Assembly: GCA_001510575.1 (NCBI GenBank)
Contig: LNGK01000007.1
Location: forward strand, 1,358,151 to 1,422,150
Length of the DNA: 64,000 nt
Direction: 5' to 3'
DNA from: Knoxdaviesia capensis
Taxonomy: Eukaryota > Ascomycota > Sordariomycetes > Microascales > Gondwanamycetaceae
Positions 19,773 through 32,144 of the stretch are shown piece by piece; position 1 is the stretch's first letter, and every line of letters starts with the position of its first letter. The position numbers and the translations under genes were made by a program. The notes under the pieces are model-generated. The model ran no database searches. It was not told the origin of the DNA and saw only the letters and a program-made list of their open reading frames with translations.

Positions 19773-22467
19773 CCCTTATGCTTTATTTACCATTTCTCCC
19801 AGATTCCAGCTTTGTTTGTCAGTGTGTATCTTGCATGACCAGCCTCTTGTTTCTGCAACCCCAACAGTGGACGGGGGTCCACGGGTGGCCGGATTTTCTT
19901 CTTTCTCTGTCTCCAACCGGTTCTGTGAGCGGTGGATGGCTTGGTGTGTCAGTAGCATGGTCCTGGCACGGAGTTCATGTGCAGTTCTTTTTCATTTCTC
20001 GTTCAAGATCCGTGGTTCCCGAGAGGGCATGTTGCACGGTGGAGTCTGCCTTTGCCTTGGACTGAGAGGTCAGATTAGACAAACGACACGGGACCAAGTC
20101 TCGGGACCGGGAGAGGAACGCCACTCGCGCCAAAGTCGCCGAGTCAATGAGCGGACCACCCAGCAGAGGAAAGGAAGTTGAAAAAAACCGCTCTCTGCCG
20201 AGATAAACGCCTCTGACACTTCGCACCTCGTGTCTTCAGACCTCACGGGCGCGGGATGCCCCATCCTCCGAGTCCCTCTCTCTCTCCAGTCTCCACAGGT
20301 CTATCAGACAAAAACAGGCATGGACCCCCCCTCCTCTCTCCCTCTCCCCCTCGTCCCAGTCATGCGCGTACTGTACATGGCCATGCTTGCACATGTTAGT
20401 CTGAACAGGGTCATGTTGGGGTTCTTCTTCTGTTTCCTTCTCCGCAGAGGTGGACCCTTTTCCTTCTTTTCCACGAAGAAAGAAGAAAAGAGACACAAAA
20501 AACACCAAAAAAAATATAGGGGGTCGGAGGGTTTGCATGGAGGGTCGCAGTTGAAGCTGGTTCTTGGTACTGATACGAAGATGTGAGCCGCAGAACCAGC
20601 CAGGGCCGGTTACAGGCGATTGATAAGGATGCGCCGGCCTCTTTTTTTTCCCAGCGGTTAGTTTGTCGCATTTCCATTTCACTTACTCTACAGTATAGCA
20701 ACGCTCTTGGCAATGGTATCGGGGACCCGTCCAGAATGGACAGCAGAGAGAGAAAGAAAGAAAAACCCGCAGGCAAGACTTCCATGGGAAAGCCGGAGTT
20801 CGCTTCCCAAGAGTCCCACCCCACGCTCTAGGGTGAAAATGCTACCGAAGATAAAGAGAGAGAGAGAGAGAGGTATTTGTTATTACTGTATATACGACTG
20901 GCATGATAGCCCTCTATCACATGAAGTGTATCCACCCGCCGATATCAGAGTCCCTGCGTGTAAGTCAGTCAAGTAACGCTCTCGCTCGTAGTGTGTCGTT
21001 CCCCATCGGCGACCGGAGCCAAGCCATCACACATGCCTGGGTTCAGACGCCGTCAGAGATCAAGTGTGCCGTATGTCCCATACAGAAGAGCGCAGATACC
21101 GAGTTTGGAGACTAATAGTAATATGTCCTTCGACTTTGGCATATTATGTGTTAGAGATGCTTGTCCCCGGCCGAGTTAGCAGATATGCACAGCAAAAACA
21201 CCAAGGTTGCAGCCAAAACCCCAGCCGAACAGAAAGGCGGGTTTGACTGGGGGGGAGGAGGACCACCAGGGTTGGACCAAGCGTCAAGCTGCATTTGGTG
21301 GATTACTTATGCCACTTCTGTGCGTGTGTGTGGTTGACGACGATCTGTGCGCACAGAACGGAACTTGGAAACTTTCTCGTATTCCCAGGGTCTTCCCCCC
21401 CTGTCCGTTGATCAACATCCTCCGGCATGACGTCCGAAGTTCTTATTTGCTCTCTGCCTCCCTCCATCCCGTTGTATCTTCGTCGTCCCCGTCCCCCACT
21501 CTCCCATTACCACATGTTCTCCTCTTCCTTTTTCCTTCTTCTTAATCAGAGTTTCCCACCCCTGATCCCCACCGAAGAACCAAGGGCGGACGGAGCCCGC
21601 GCCGTCTTGGAAAAAGGCATATCGTCAATGCAACAGAAAAATAATAGCACACCTGTCTGAAATGGTTCGATAAAGAAGAAGCCTGAACCTAAGTGTCCCA
21701 TCCGTACAGCCTCTTTTCTTTTTTTAGAACTAAGGGGGGGGAAGATCATAATCAAAATAAAATGAAACAAAAGGAACTGAAGATAACGGGTACGTACCCG
21801 GAGAAGGAGAAAAAAAAGGGGGGACAGATGACGCGAGTGTCAGTCCAGTCAGTATGTTGGGGTTCTTCGGGCTATCACGACTTTTGGACCATTCAGATCG
21901 GGGATTTTGCAGTGCGCGCGCCAAAGTGCGAAGGTGCGTGTGCTGGTCTGCAGCTTCGAGTTGGTCTTAGAGTTCAGATCTTCCAACCGTGTGGACTTGA
22001 AGCCTGTCGGAATGGTTCATCCCAGCCACGACGGCTTCAAGGGCTTCAAGTGACAACTGGCCAGACAAGCCGGTCCTGCTCAACGCAGACGGAATCGCCG
22101 ACGTCGGGCTGCAAAGGTCTGCAGTTGTCCCTCCTTATCCACACGACTGACGCAACAGCAACCGGTCCCCAGCAAGATATCCAAGACATCACCAACCACT
22201 TCCCCCGGGCCTCCTCTGCCGAGGTGTCGGTTCTTGGGTAGCCGTTGGGGAAAGGGAATGTGGAAATGGCTTTGTGCGTGTCGAAGTGTGGGACGAATGG
22301 GGTTCGACAAGCGTCTCCAACTCTTGTGGTCTTGGAGCAGCAGCAGCCTTGGACTCCCCCACAGCCGTCGCCCAATGATGCACATATGAAGCCACCGGGT
22401 ATCTTCTTCTACACCAGAGACGGCCTGAAGGCTCTGTTATACAGCGGGGACTTGATACATACTCACT

Positions 22468-22493
22468 CACACACACACACACACACACACACA
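22468..22493. repeat. (CA)n microsatellite
   Basis: Thirteen CA units, followed within 25 bp by a short (TC)n run. Confidence 0.95.
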
Positions 22494-22950
22494 TCGAAGA
22501 GACGAAACTCTCTCTCTCTCTCGGTCTTCACTCTTCTCCAGAATATGTGGTCCCCCGAAGTGGACATGTGGGTGGGTGGATAACAAGCACCCGGCAAGAA
22601 CAGCAACCGAGAGCAAAAAGGCGCCTCCTCCAGGGCGTAGCTCTCTCTCTTCCCTCCCCTGCCGGGCTCCAACCAGGTCAGGCTGGCCAAGCCGTTGTTG
22701 TACAGTACTGAGACTGGGGTGGTTTTTTGTTTTTGTTTTTTTTTTTTCAGCCTTTTGCTTGGCTAGAGAGGCGGCCAAGCATTTCCCGTTATGCTGGTTG
22801 TCGTTTCTCAATACCACCTTCACCATTTTCCATCACAGAAAGAACAGAAAAGAAAGAAACAGAAGAAAAAAAAGAGGGGTGTCTATCTCCATCTCTCGGA
22901 GCGCTGGACACCGAGCATGCCCAGCGCCGCCCTTCCCCAACGCCTCAACA

Positions 22951-22951
<1 letters not shown>

Positions 22952-22989
<38 letters not shown>
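22952..22989. repeat. (TG)n microsatellite
   Basis: Nineteen uninterrupted TG units. Alternating purine-pyrimidine tracts of this length can adopt Z-DNA. Confidence 0.96.
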
Positions 22990-22990
<1 letters not shown>

Positions 22991-23157
22991 ATGATGGCTC
23001 TTTGTGCGTTCCGTGGTTTTTCAATCAATGGCCTCTTCCCTCTTGCTTTTTGTTTTCCTTTGGCTCTCAAACCCGCTCCCGGGCATCCTCCGGATATAAT
23101 AGGCGAGAGAGAGGGGAAGGGGGCTTTCCAAATGATGCCACCAGCTGGTGTTTCGGC

Positions 23158-23201
23158 CTCTCTCTCTCTCTCTCTTTCTCTCGCTCTCTCTCTCTTTCTG
23201 T
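23158..23201. repeat. Interrupted (TC)n tract
   Basis: Homopyrimidine run of TC units broken by TTTC and CG, on the plus strand. Confidence 0.9.
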
Positions 23202-24900
23202 GAATGTCTCTTCTTCTCTGCGCGGAGAGGCCGAAAAGAAAAGAGAAAGGAGAGAACCTGGGGCGGTGTGTGTCTCTGGGAACTTCCGAGACCTTTGACA
23301 CATGGGACGAGCATGAAATCTTTTTTCTTTTTTTTTTCTTTTTTTTTTTGGCTTCCCTGACGCCGAACATGTAAGGGCCAGCAACACACAGGAATACATG
23401 CGGTATTCAGCGCCTCCACAAAGGTCCCCAGAGACTAATGGCATTTTTTTTGTTTTGCTTTTGTGAAGGTGGCCCAGTATATCCACTCCGACCGGACTAT
23501 ATTTCCAGCAGGACTGAGGAGGCGGCGGCCACAAAAAGGGGGGGGTTTTTTATATTATTTTTAGCTCGGGGATAACCGGCATTCAAGAGACACACACACA
23601 GAGAAGCCAAACACGCCGTTTTTGCCTCCTATGTCTGTCCGTAGAAGGGAATGGAAAATCCCCCGAGGCAAGCCCCAGCAAGGGGATCTCTGGGGGCTCG
23701 GGGCACCTAGCGAAAGGCAACAACAAAAAAAAAAAGAATAAAGAAAGCCCGGAGCAAGGCGGCGGAGGCGGACCCTGTTGGGCACATCCTGCTTCCTATA
23801 ACCGACGCCGCGCAGGAAAAGGCTGAAGAGGGATCACCACAACACACAAGAAACACACACAACACTGGTCCGGAGGCAAGGCTATGGGTCCGCCGCCGTG
23901 TGTTTGCACCCTCTTATTCCCTCGGCCTTGTTGTCCCTTGCCGCCCGCGAGGCGTGGGAATTCTCACGTCGACCCAGCAACAAAAGTTCGGGAAACCGCC
24001 AGAAGGCTCGCTCGCTTCTTCGGTTTTGCTTCCACTTCTCTGCTGGGCTAGGGAGTGGTTCTCCGGTACGCCTTTGAGTGTTTTTTTTTTTCGCTCTTCC
24101 ATGGTGTCTTGTTCCCACCGGCGGCCCCCACCAAGAACCCCCCTCCCTGCCATGATATGTGCGTCTGTGTGGTCACAATTGCTCACGCATTACGCTATGA
24201 ATCATGCCTTCGACCGAACCAGAGAGAAAAAGCCTGTCTGAGTGGCACAGTCCGCCGACAACGGGTCAGCTAGGCAGCCGGAAGCCCGGAGCTTAGAAGA
24301 GAGAAAACTTTTCGAACCAAGCATTGACATAATGGGGAGTCTGGAAAAGAGAATAACCCCGGGTATTGGGGCTAGTATAGGTAACGACACCATGACGCCG
24401 AAGATTGGCGCGCCTCGGGGAGTCGCCTGCCAGCTCTTGCAACAGAACGAGCTTCCAGGATGCAAAAGCCTGACCGACCGTCTCGGGATTATGAAACGGC
24501 CGTGGGGTCGACAACGTGCATGTGCAGGGAACTGTCTGAATGTATCAGGCCAGCTGGCTCGGGAATGGGACGTGGGAATCGGTTACCGAGGGACATGATT
24601 TCATCAGGACACTGTGATCGCTGGTCCATCGTCCGCCCACCTCAAAGTCCCGAAGCCCCAACAGCTAGCTCTCCTAGTAGTATTTAGAAACAAGTTGCTT
24701 CCTACGAGATCTGAGGATCTGTAGAGATCGGCCATCCTGCTTTCTTGAACTCGCCGCCGTCTGGAGACAGGATCAACTGGAAGCCCACTTGGGGGGGAAG
24801 ACCGGGTCTCTCAAACACACCGACGGACGAGAAATGGGAGATCCTGGAGTGCTAGCCGAGGAGAGGCTACTATTTGTAAGATAAGAAAAAATAAAATATA

Positions 24901-24929
24901 TAAATAAATAAATAAATAAATAAATAAAT
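24901..24929. repeat. (AAAT)n microsatellite
   Basis: About seven AAAT units, ending directly at the ATG of the small open frame at 24928. Confidence 0.95.
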
Positions 24930-25185
24930 GCAAACCCCTGTGGCTAAACCTTACATCTTCGCCGCCGCCTTCTTTCACTCCTTTCTCCTGGTGGTTAGGT
25001 CAGATTCCAAGGCTAATGTTGATGTTATTCCCTTCTCAAGACTTGGAGAAAATTGTTATTCCCTGAGGGATGCAGGAATGGCGGCGGCAATTAAGGGGTT
25101 AGGATGGATGGAATGCAAGATGGAGGAATGCATCGACAGCCACTTAGAATTAATCTTCGTTGGTACCTGGATAATTTCCGTTTGA
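24928..25185 (+). CDS. Hypothetical small protein with possible signal sequence (doubtful)
   Basis: An ATG-started 85-codon frame. The N-terminus is weakly basic with a hydrophobic run (residues 9-23, YIFAAAFFHSFLLVV) that could be a signal peptide or anchor; three cysteines follow (near residues 43, 63 and 68). No family is recognised and no intron or promoter element supports it. It could be a small secreted protein or chance. Confidence 0.2.
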   Translation: MQTPVAKPYIFAAAFFHSFLLVVRSDSKANVDVIPFSRLGENCYSLRDAGMAAAIKGLGWMECKMEECIDSHLELIFVGTWIISV

Positions 25186-25189
25186 AGCT

Positions 25190-25840
25190 TCACACCAGTG
25201 TATTGCGTTCTTTTAGGAGTCCGATGTCAAACCCTAAGCCTAACCACCTCCAACTTAAAACCCAGGGAGCAAGCGGCCTGCAATTTGCCGCTCCCTCCAT
25301 TCCTCATTTGGCAGTCTGCCGCTACAATTTATATCCGGCCGAGACTAACAAAGTCAACATACATGGATAGTAGTCGGTGGAGGCTGTTGGAAGTTGGAAG
25401 TTGATAGCTGAAAGCGTTCAGGTGCACTGCGATCGGGATGTTCCTTTATTTTTATCCTTTCTTTATCCTCTCTTTATCCTTTCCAAATGACTTGTGTGGT
25501 GGGTATCTATTATACCGAACCAACTTCCCTTCCCCCCTAAGAATGTGGATTCCAGATGTGATAGCGGGAGGGGGCCCTTGAACTGAACAGTATCGACGGC
25601 GTTGAGAGGGTTATCTATTCAGCAGAGCAGAGACCAACTTCCCCATCAGTATCGGACCGACGGCAGGCCGTGGGAAGCCGGAGAAATCTCTGTTACTGCC
25701 GTGGGTCAGTGAGTTTCCTGGCTGTTCTCGTCAACAGCTTCGTTAGTGCATCGAGGATTTTCGCAACACACGCCAAACAATCCGCACTGACGAACGATGC
25801 AATCCCCAGATGTAGTAAGAAGCTCTGTGTATGGGTGTAT

Positions 25841-25877
<37 letters not shown>

Positions 25878-28800
25878 GCGTCCTGGAAAGGACGGACAGA
25901 ACCCAAATCGCCGGTCCTCTGCGGTGGCACGGTGCTTCAAAGCCACGCCCACGCAGCGCTGTGCTTCCTCTATCACGTACGTCCTCTGCATCCATCCTGC
26001 ACCTCCAGCGTCCGCCACAGGTCTCAGCTCCGCTGCACCCACTAAACCACGTTAGGCCCGCTGAGCCAGTGCCTCACAAGCTTGCAACTATAAAAAACCT
26101 GTTTCACCCATTCAGTCTAGCGTTGACCTAGTTTTTTTCTTTTCTTTTCTGTTTTCTGTCTTGGTAGCGCAAGGACCAACTGGAAAACCCTGACTTGCAG
26201 CAAACGCACACACTAAGAGTTGGTGTGTGCTGGCCCGGGTTCGGCGTACGCCGGCTGTGGGCTGTGGGCACATCCTTAACTGGCACCGGTGGCTCAGAGG
26301 TTCAATTATATCACTGCACATATATACTCATGCACTAAGGGGGGTTTTGACAGATACAGTCAAGGTGATGGAATGGGGCCTTGATCGTGGGTGTCTTTTT
26401 TTTTCTTTCTTTTTATTTTTGTAAGTACTATTGCCTGCTTTAGATCGGCCGTGATATCGTGGGCTGAATTTGTTTGCGGGAAGAACACACAACCTTAGAC
26501 AACAGCAGCTCCTGCCGTGAGCGAGTGGAACACTCCATGGAACTCTGATCCTCAACCTCCATCCGAACTCAGTAGCCCGACCACGCAGCACCTGAAGCCA
26601 GCCACACACCACGAACCAGCGAAAAAAAAAAAAACCAAAAAACCAAAACAGTCGATCGATTTTAGGTAGAACTAGCCGGCGAACCCCCCCATCTGTGTTT
26701 CTTGGTAGCGGAGTGGCCAATAATGCCGGAGAAACACAAAAGGACAGCCGAGAGGTGGATGAACCGCCCACTCAGCTTTATGGCATGGCATGCTGGCTGT
26801 GCGCAGCATTTTTCTCATTCTTTTGCTTTTTCTTGTCTGGCTTCAGGTTTAGGTCGACTCACAACTACGTCATAGATGCGCTGGGGTGACGCTAATCCAA
26901 AAGGAACAAAAGGCATTAAGTAATGTCGCTTGTGCTACAACAAACGGCAGGTGCAGAACCTACTGTCAGCAACTGTCGCTGGCTTAGTTTTTTTTTTTTT
27001 TTTTTCCTCTGGCTAGCGGCACCTTTTTTCTTCCTGTTCTTTTCCCTCTTCAGCACTTGTTCCTAAAATATCTCGGCCTCTGGTTGGTCGGTCCCCGGCA
27101 CTTAATCTTTTCTAGTGGGGCACTGCTGGTTGCTTGCCACTGCCAGCTGGTGTGTGTGTGTTTTTTTTTCTGTCTGTTCTTTTCTCCTTTTATTTTTTTC
27201 CCTCCGGCCCTTTTCCCTTTTTGCGAATGTGTGTTTTAGCGGTGGGCTACCGCTTGTTTTGCCGAATCAGCGACCTGTTTCTTCTTACTCAATCGATTTA
27301 CGAGCGGGTCTCTCTCTCCCTCTCTGTTTTGTGCCTGCTGCCCCGACATTCCTCAGCAGCTATCGTGGCAGGAACTCGGCGATCATCCCCCCTCGGAGGC
27401 ACCTGCTGTTCTTGATGTTGTCCGGCCTGATGTTCTTTTCTGGAAGGCACCGCCTGCATCGCCCCTGCCCAGAGGGAACGTGAACAAGACAAGTGTGTGA
27501 GTCAGCAGGATTAAAAACCACCGATGGCTCTTTGATAAAGATCACCATAAGAAAAAAAGTCCGGTAGCACGGCCCCCTCCTCCTCTTAAAACTGGCGACT
27601 TTGCTTGTTTGATTGGCCCCACGCTTTGCATCATCATTCACACCTTTTTGCACAGCCCCCCCCCCAAAATTGCTTGCAACAACAACAAACAACCGCCCGC
27701 CGTCGGCTTCAAAATCAGTAGTTCCTTCGCCTGCCAGCGCAGAGTTGCTGCTGCTTGCATGCACCTATATATTGACCAACTCTCGAACTATCCATTCCGT
27801 GTGTTCTGTATGCACCGACGATGTATATTCTGTGCTGTGCCCCCCTTGGGAACGGGTGTCTGAATCTACTGTATATGCACACTCTCTGCGCTCTCCCCCG
27901 GCAGATCCTATTGAACAACCACAATCCCATCTCTCAGTATGAAGTGAGCCGTGGATAAATTGCTTCTCCATATCGGTAAAGCGCTTTTTGGTCCGGTGCA
28001 AGCAGCAGCAGCAACAACCTGCTGCCCTCAATATAAGCCATGAGAGATAGCGGCGGGCCTTTGTCGGTATTTCCACACCACCCAAACCGTTCAATAATAT
28101 TACATGGGGGGGGCCACCGCTGGAAATCAAGGCCTCAGGACAAAGGAGAGCTATTCCTGACCACTGATGGGGAGACAAACAGCGGCAAAAGCTGTCCAGA
28201 GGCCAAATTACACAGAACCTGCTCAGCCGTATAGGGCACATGGTGAGCCCAATGCTACGTAGCATTTCCACCACATATTGCCCCCCCGTCCAGAGAAAAG
28301 GAGCCAAAAGAAAAGCTTGGATAGCTTCTGAGAGCTCTTTTGCCCACTAAGGTTCGGAAAACGTCCTTCTCTAGTTAAGGAAGAACATCCAAGCCTAACT
28401 TTTCGTAGTCGGAGAAAACGAAAGTATATATAGAGCAGACTTACAATATTCATGATATTAGAGAAAAATTAAATAACAAAATCTTCATATTAGTCATGTG
28501 ACAGCCTGCGGTGCAAAATCGCCAGGTGGGCGGTGCCAACTTGGTACGTACCTCTGCTCCCCTCCGTCACTTGTCTTTTTTGGCTCTTTCTGCATTCGCT
28601 GTGCCTCCCCTCCCTTGACGCGGCAGGGTAGTGCCTTCCAAACGCCCCCCCGCCCTGACGCCAGTTGTCGGGCCATGCCTTCCCAAAAATATTCCACCAC
28701 CACCCACCACCACCCAGACCGAGTGACCTCAACTTGGCTGCTGGCAGTGCTGCACCCCGAGGTAGCTTGACGGGTCTCTGACTTACAGTACAGTGCCTAT

Positions 28801-28960
28801 GTACCTGTACTTACAGCACACCCGCACCAACTGAGGCACACAGGAAGGATCCCACACAGAAGCAACTCACGCCCACACCCCCCCTCCACCGCCATGGTGC
28901 CTTCCCAAAACAACTCGAACAACCATCAACTGCATGCCTAACTGAGCTTTTTTCCCTTGA
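25190..28960. other. Gene-poor region, part 3
   Basis: No credible gene. It includes a (TG)n tract (25843-25874), poly-T runs (26390-26410, 26988-27005) and many short open frames on both strands without domains. It forms the distal upstream sequence of the Zn2Cys6 regulator gene. Confidence 0.5.
25843..25874. repeat. (TG)n microsatellite
   Basis: Sixteen TG units on the plus strand. Confidence 0.95.
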
Positions 28961-28962
28961 GG

Positions 28963-29013
28963 CCCTGAAAGTACCTCTGTCCCTGTGTGCCTGTACTTGG
29001 GGTACTTTCAGGG
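28963..29013. promoter_or_regulatory. 13-bp perfect inverted repeat upstream of the Zn2Cys6 gene
   Basis: CCCTGAAAGTACC (28963-28975) pairs exactly with GGTACTTTCAGGG (29001-29013) around a 25-nt spacer that itself holds CCTGTACTT; the same CCTGTACTT occurs again near 28805. It lies about 40 bp upstream of a TATA-like element. The symmetry suits a dimeric DNA-binding protein. The role is inferred from symmetry and position only. Confidence 0.5.
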
Positions 29014-29053
29014 TAAAGGAAGGAGCGAAGCAGAGGAAACTAACACCCGCGGC

Positions 29054-29060
29054 TTTATAA
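29054..29060 (+). promoter_or_regulatory. TATA-like element of the Zn2Cys6 gene
   Basis: TTTATAA in the context GGCTTTATAACC, followed 30-100 bp downstream by a long C/T-rich tract (29088-29160) of the kind that often surrounds fungal start sites. If used, the mRNA leader would be about 950-1000 nt. Confidence 0.45.
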
Positions 29061-29089
29061 CCGTTGGCTCCTCCCTGGCTGATTCTTCT

Positions 29090-30107
29090 TCCTCTCTCCT
29101 CTTTTTTTCCCTCTTTTTTTCCCTCTTTTTCTTGCTCTTCTCTTTTTTTCTTTTTCCTTCTATCATTATCATCTTCATTCATCCAGCTATTTTCTGCTGC
29201 AAACACTCGCTTTCCCCCTCTCCCACCTTTTTCTCCATCTACTTAGGAAGTCCTCGTCGACTCCTGTCACTCGCTTAAGCCGGTGTGTTGTGTGTTGTGC
29301 CATTTTCCGTGAAAGTTCTTTTTGCCCTCATCCAAAATCTCTTTCTCCAAGTCTTATATATCTCCTCTCCACCTCCGAAGCTTCAAAGTACAAATCAAGC
29401 AACCCACATAAGAAACCAAGAAAGCTCTTGAAAAGTGCGTGATATCGATCTTCAACTCGGATATTTGTCATCTTCAATTCCTGCTCTTGAACTCCCAAGT
29501 AAACGCAAATCTTCTGTTGATATATCACGGCCACTTTTTTGGCGATTCCCTCGTTTCGCCTTAGCCGCCACTCACAGCCGATCTAACCATCGACTATTGT
29601 TTATCTTTATCCGCCTCTTCTTCTTCTTCTTCTCTTCCTCCAAGGATCCCAATGGTTGTCTGAACCATTTAAATACCTTTTTGTCTCTCGCTTCAAACCA
29701 GTACATTCGCTTGAACCTTTCTTCAGCCTTCTCGACACTCGCTAAGTCATCTCACTTACAATCAACATCCGACTTCGCATCTTCACCATCATCTCAAAAG
29801 ACTTCTTCAAAGTTGTCTTGATCACCAACAGATTGTCTGACCCTCTCGCTTCGTCTTCAATCTGGCTTGTTAAATTTCATCTCTTGTTCTCTGAACACCG
29901 ACGCTCGCTACCAGTTTTTGTGCTTTTTTCCACCCCAAACTCTACGCCTCGCAACTTCTAGGTATCTTCTACACCCTCAGTAGTTGTATATCTCGTTGTT
30001 TCTCCTCTCTTCACTTCTTTTGCTGTCTTGTCAGGGATTCCAATCTCCTGACAAGCTCCGTCTTCAAACTGTCCGCTTCAAACTCGCTCCAACCCCCCAA
30101 AGTCAAA
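29090..30107 (+). other. Long pyrimidine-rich leader of the Zn2Cys6 gene, with upstream ORFs
   Basis: About 1 kb of C/T-rich sequence precedes the start codon. It contains an ATG-started upstream frame of 128 codons (29435-29821) and another (29984-30307) that overlaps the main start in a different frame. Such leaders are typical of translationally controlled fungal regulators. Introns within the leader are possible (a GTATCT..TGTCAG pair flanks 29960-30034), but none is certain. Confidence 0.45.
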
Positions 30108-32144
30108 ATGGCTGGTCCTGGTGGTGGTCCTCCTCGCCGGAGCCATACCAAGTCTCGCAAGGGCTGCGAAACCTGCAAACGCCGCCATATCCGATGCGAC
30201 GAAACCTTCCCGCAGTGCCGCAACTGCACCAAGCACAAGATCCGTTGCCCCTACAACGATATGGCCGTTCCTGTCGATGCGGCTTCGCCCTCCGACAAGA
30301 AGCCTGATCTGCTCTGGACTCCCGAAATCCACGCTGCCATCACCCAATGGACAAACACCGGAATCTTCCCCTTCCCGAACCTCAACATCAGCCCCGCTCC
30401 CGTTCCCCAGAACTACTGCCTCGAGGATCTTCGCCTGATCTACCATGTGGCTGCTGTCTGTGACGAGTTGCTCAACATGGACGCCATCGACTTCCCCATC
30501 TGGACTCGCCAGATCCCCGCCATTCTTCGCATTGGTGCTACCAACCGTTTCGTCATGGACGCCGTTCTGGCCTTCTCTGCTATGCATCTTGCGTACCAGA
30601 CCGAGTGCCCCATGACCAAGCAGATGTCGTTCGAGTATCACGGCCGTGCTCTCAGTGGCCTCCAGCAGGCTATTGGCGCCTTCTCCACCGATACTGCCGA
30701 TGCCATCTTGGCTGCGTCTCTCGTAATGTCGTGGCAAGCCTCTAACTGGTAAGTTTTTCTATCAGACTTCGTACGGCATCTCTGCAATTCACCACTCAGA
30801 TACTAACACTCTTCACTGTAACAGGGCCAGCTGGACCAAATTTATGCAGGGAATCTCTTCGGTAAGTCTTTTCAACACGAATCGTTGTTTTTTCTGTTTT
30901 TTTTTTTTTTTTTCTGTTTGGTACTCACCTTGGAATAGCCATAAATCAAACCAGTTATTCTGTTTGGTCTGGTCTTTTCAAATCTCACTACAGGGGATCA
31001 TCTTTCTCTGTCCTCCCGCTCAACACACTCTAACACTTATACCTGCAATCAATAGATCATGGAGGCCATGGAACCTTGGCTGCACCAGTCTCAGATTGGC
31101 CACTTCGTTTCTGATTATGCTACCTTCTCTCCTGCTCCCGCGTCTCCCAACGCGGAGCAGAAGACCACCGGCCCCAAGAAGCAGGATTACGAAGCCTTCC
31201 AGCAGACTATCCAGCAGCTTCAGAAGGTCGAGGCCCAGCTGAAGCATAGCCGTTCCGATTGGAAGGCTATCCACCAGCTGGTCAACTTCCTGAAGGACAT
31301 TCGGAAAATGAACTCGGCCACTCCTGTTGCTGTCCAGTTTGAGCGTCTCCGCCCGCTTCGCACCTGGATGTTCTGGCTCCCGGTCCAGTACCTGAAGCAG
31401 TCCAACGCCTCTTCGACCTCGCTGGTTGTCATTGCCCACTACTACACTGTGGCTCTGCTGATGGAGCGTCTCTACCCGGAGATTGGCTCGGCCTACTTCG
31501 CTAGCCTGTCCATCAACCCCATTGTGGACATCTCGCGCCGTCTTTTGTACGTCAACGAGATGGGAGGTGAACCGTCGCAGCAGACCAACATTGCTCTGAT
31601 GGAGTTCCCCATCCAGACCCTCAATGAGTTCCGCCAGCGCATGGACCAGAAACAGCCCGCTCGCCGCATGTCGTTCCCGTCGTTCGACCAGCTGAACTTT
31701 GCCGCCGACACGTACTCGTTTGCCTCTCCCTCCGAGAGCGAGTACATTCCCTACGGAACCAACCCGGCCTTCAGCTACTCGACCGGCTCCCTGAACATGC
31801 TCAGCGCCGAGCCTGCGCCCGAGAACGTTGGCCTCAGCCCTCTGTCAATGCCGTCGCCGTACGTCAGCAATCAGTATCTCAGCATCCCGTCGCCCTATGG
31901 CGGCACCAGTGACTACAGCCCAGCGTCGTCCACCTTCGAGGGCTCTCTGGCGCCGAGCGACCCCGACGAGACGGATTTTGGTTCGTATCAGATCAGTGCT
32001 ATTCCTGCCGATGGATCGGTCTTCGAGCCGGCTTTTGATTCAGCCTTTGACTCCACCTATGGATCAACGCTTAACGATTTCGTGAGCGGCAACACTTACG
32101 AAGGCATCGGGTTCGTCACTTCCGCAAAGCCCATGTGGACCTAG
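30108..32144 (+). CDS. Zn2Cys6 transcription factor, sterol-uptake-regulator (Upc2)-like
   Basis: Exons 30108-30748, 30825-30861 and 31056-32144 encode 588 aa; introns of 76 and 194 bp start GTAAGT and end in AG, and a 37-nt middle exon joins them in frame (W-A-S-W..G-I-S-S). The binuclear zinc cluster has C20, C23, C30, C37, C40 and C47 with spacing C-x2-C-x6-C-x6-C-x2-C-x6-C and a basic preceding arm (RRSHTKSRKG). The middle part (VMDAVLAFSAMHLAY, ILAASLVMSWQASNW) matches the fungal regulatory domain of Upc2/Ecm22-type factors, commonly annotated as sterol uptake control proteins. The C-terminal 190 residues are Ser/Pro/Tyr-rich and probably activating. A nuclear DNA-binding regulator is secure; the sterol role is a family-level guess. 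Confidence 0.88.

Larger units (their letters stand above)
19780..24890. other. Gene-poor region, part 2
   Basis: No credible gene. It carries several dinucleotide tracts and poly-T/poly-A runs (near 22733-22747, 23325-23350, 23546-23562). Open frames over 200 codons here (for example 22576-23298) run through low-complexity tracts and contain no domain. Confidence 0.5.

Noticed and set aside
22576..23298. 240-codon plus-strand open frame
   Set aside because: It runs through poly-T, (TG)n and (TC)n tracts that encode F, C/V and S/L runs. No domain or intron structure.
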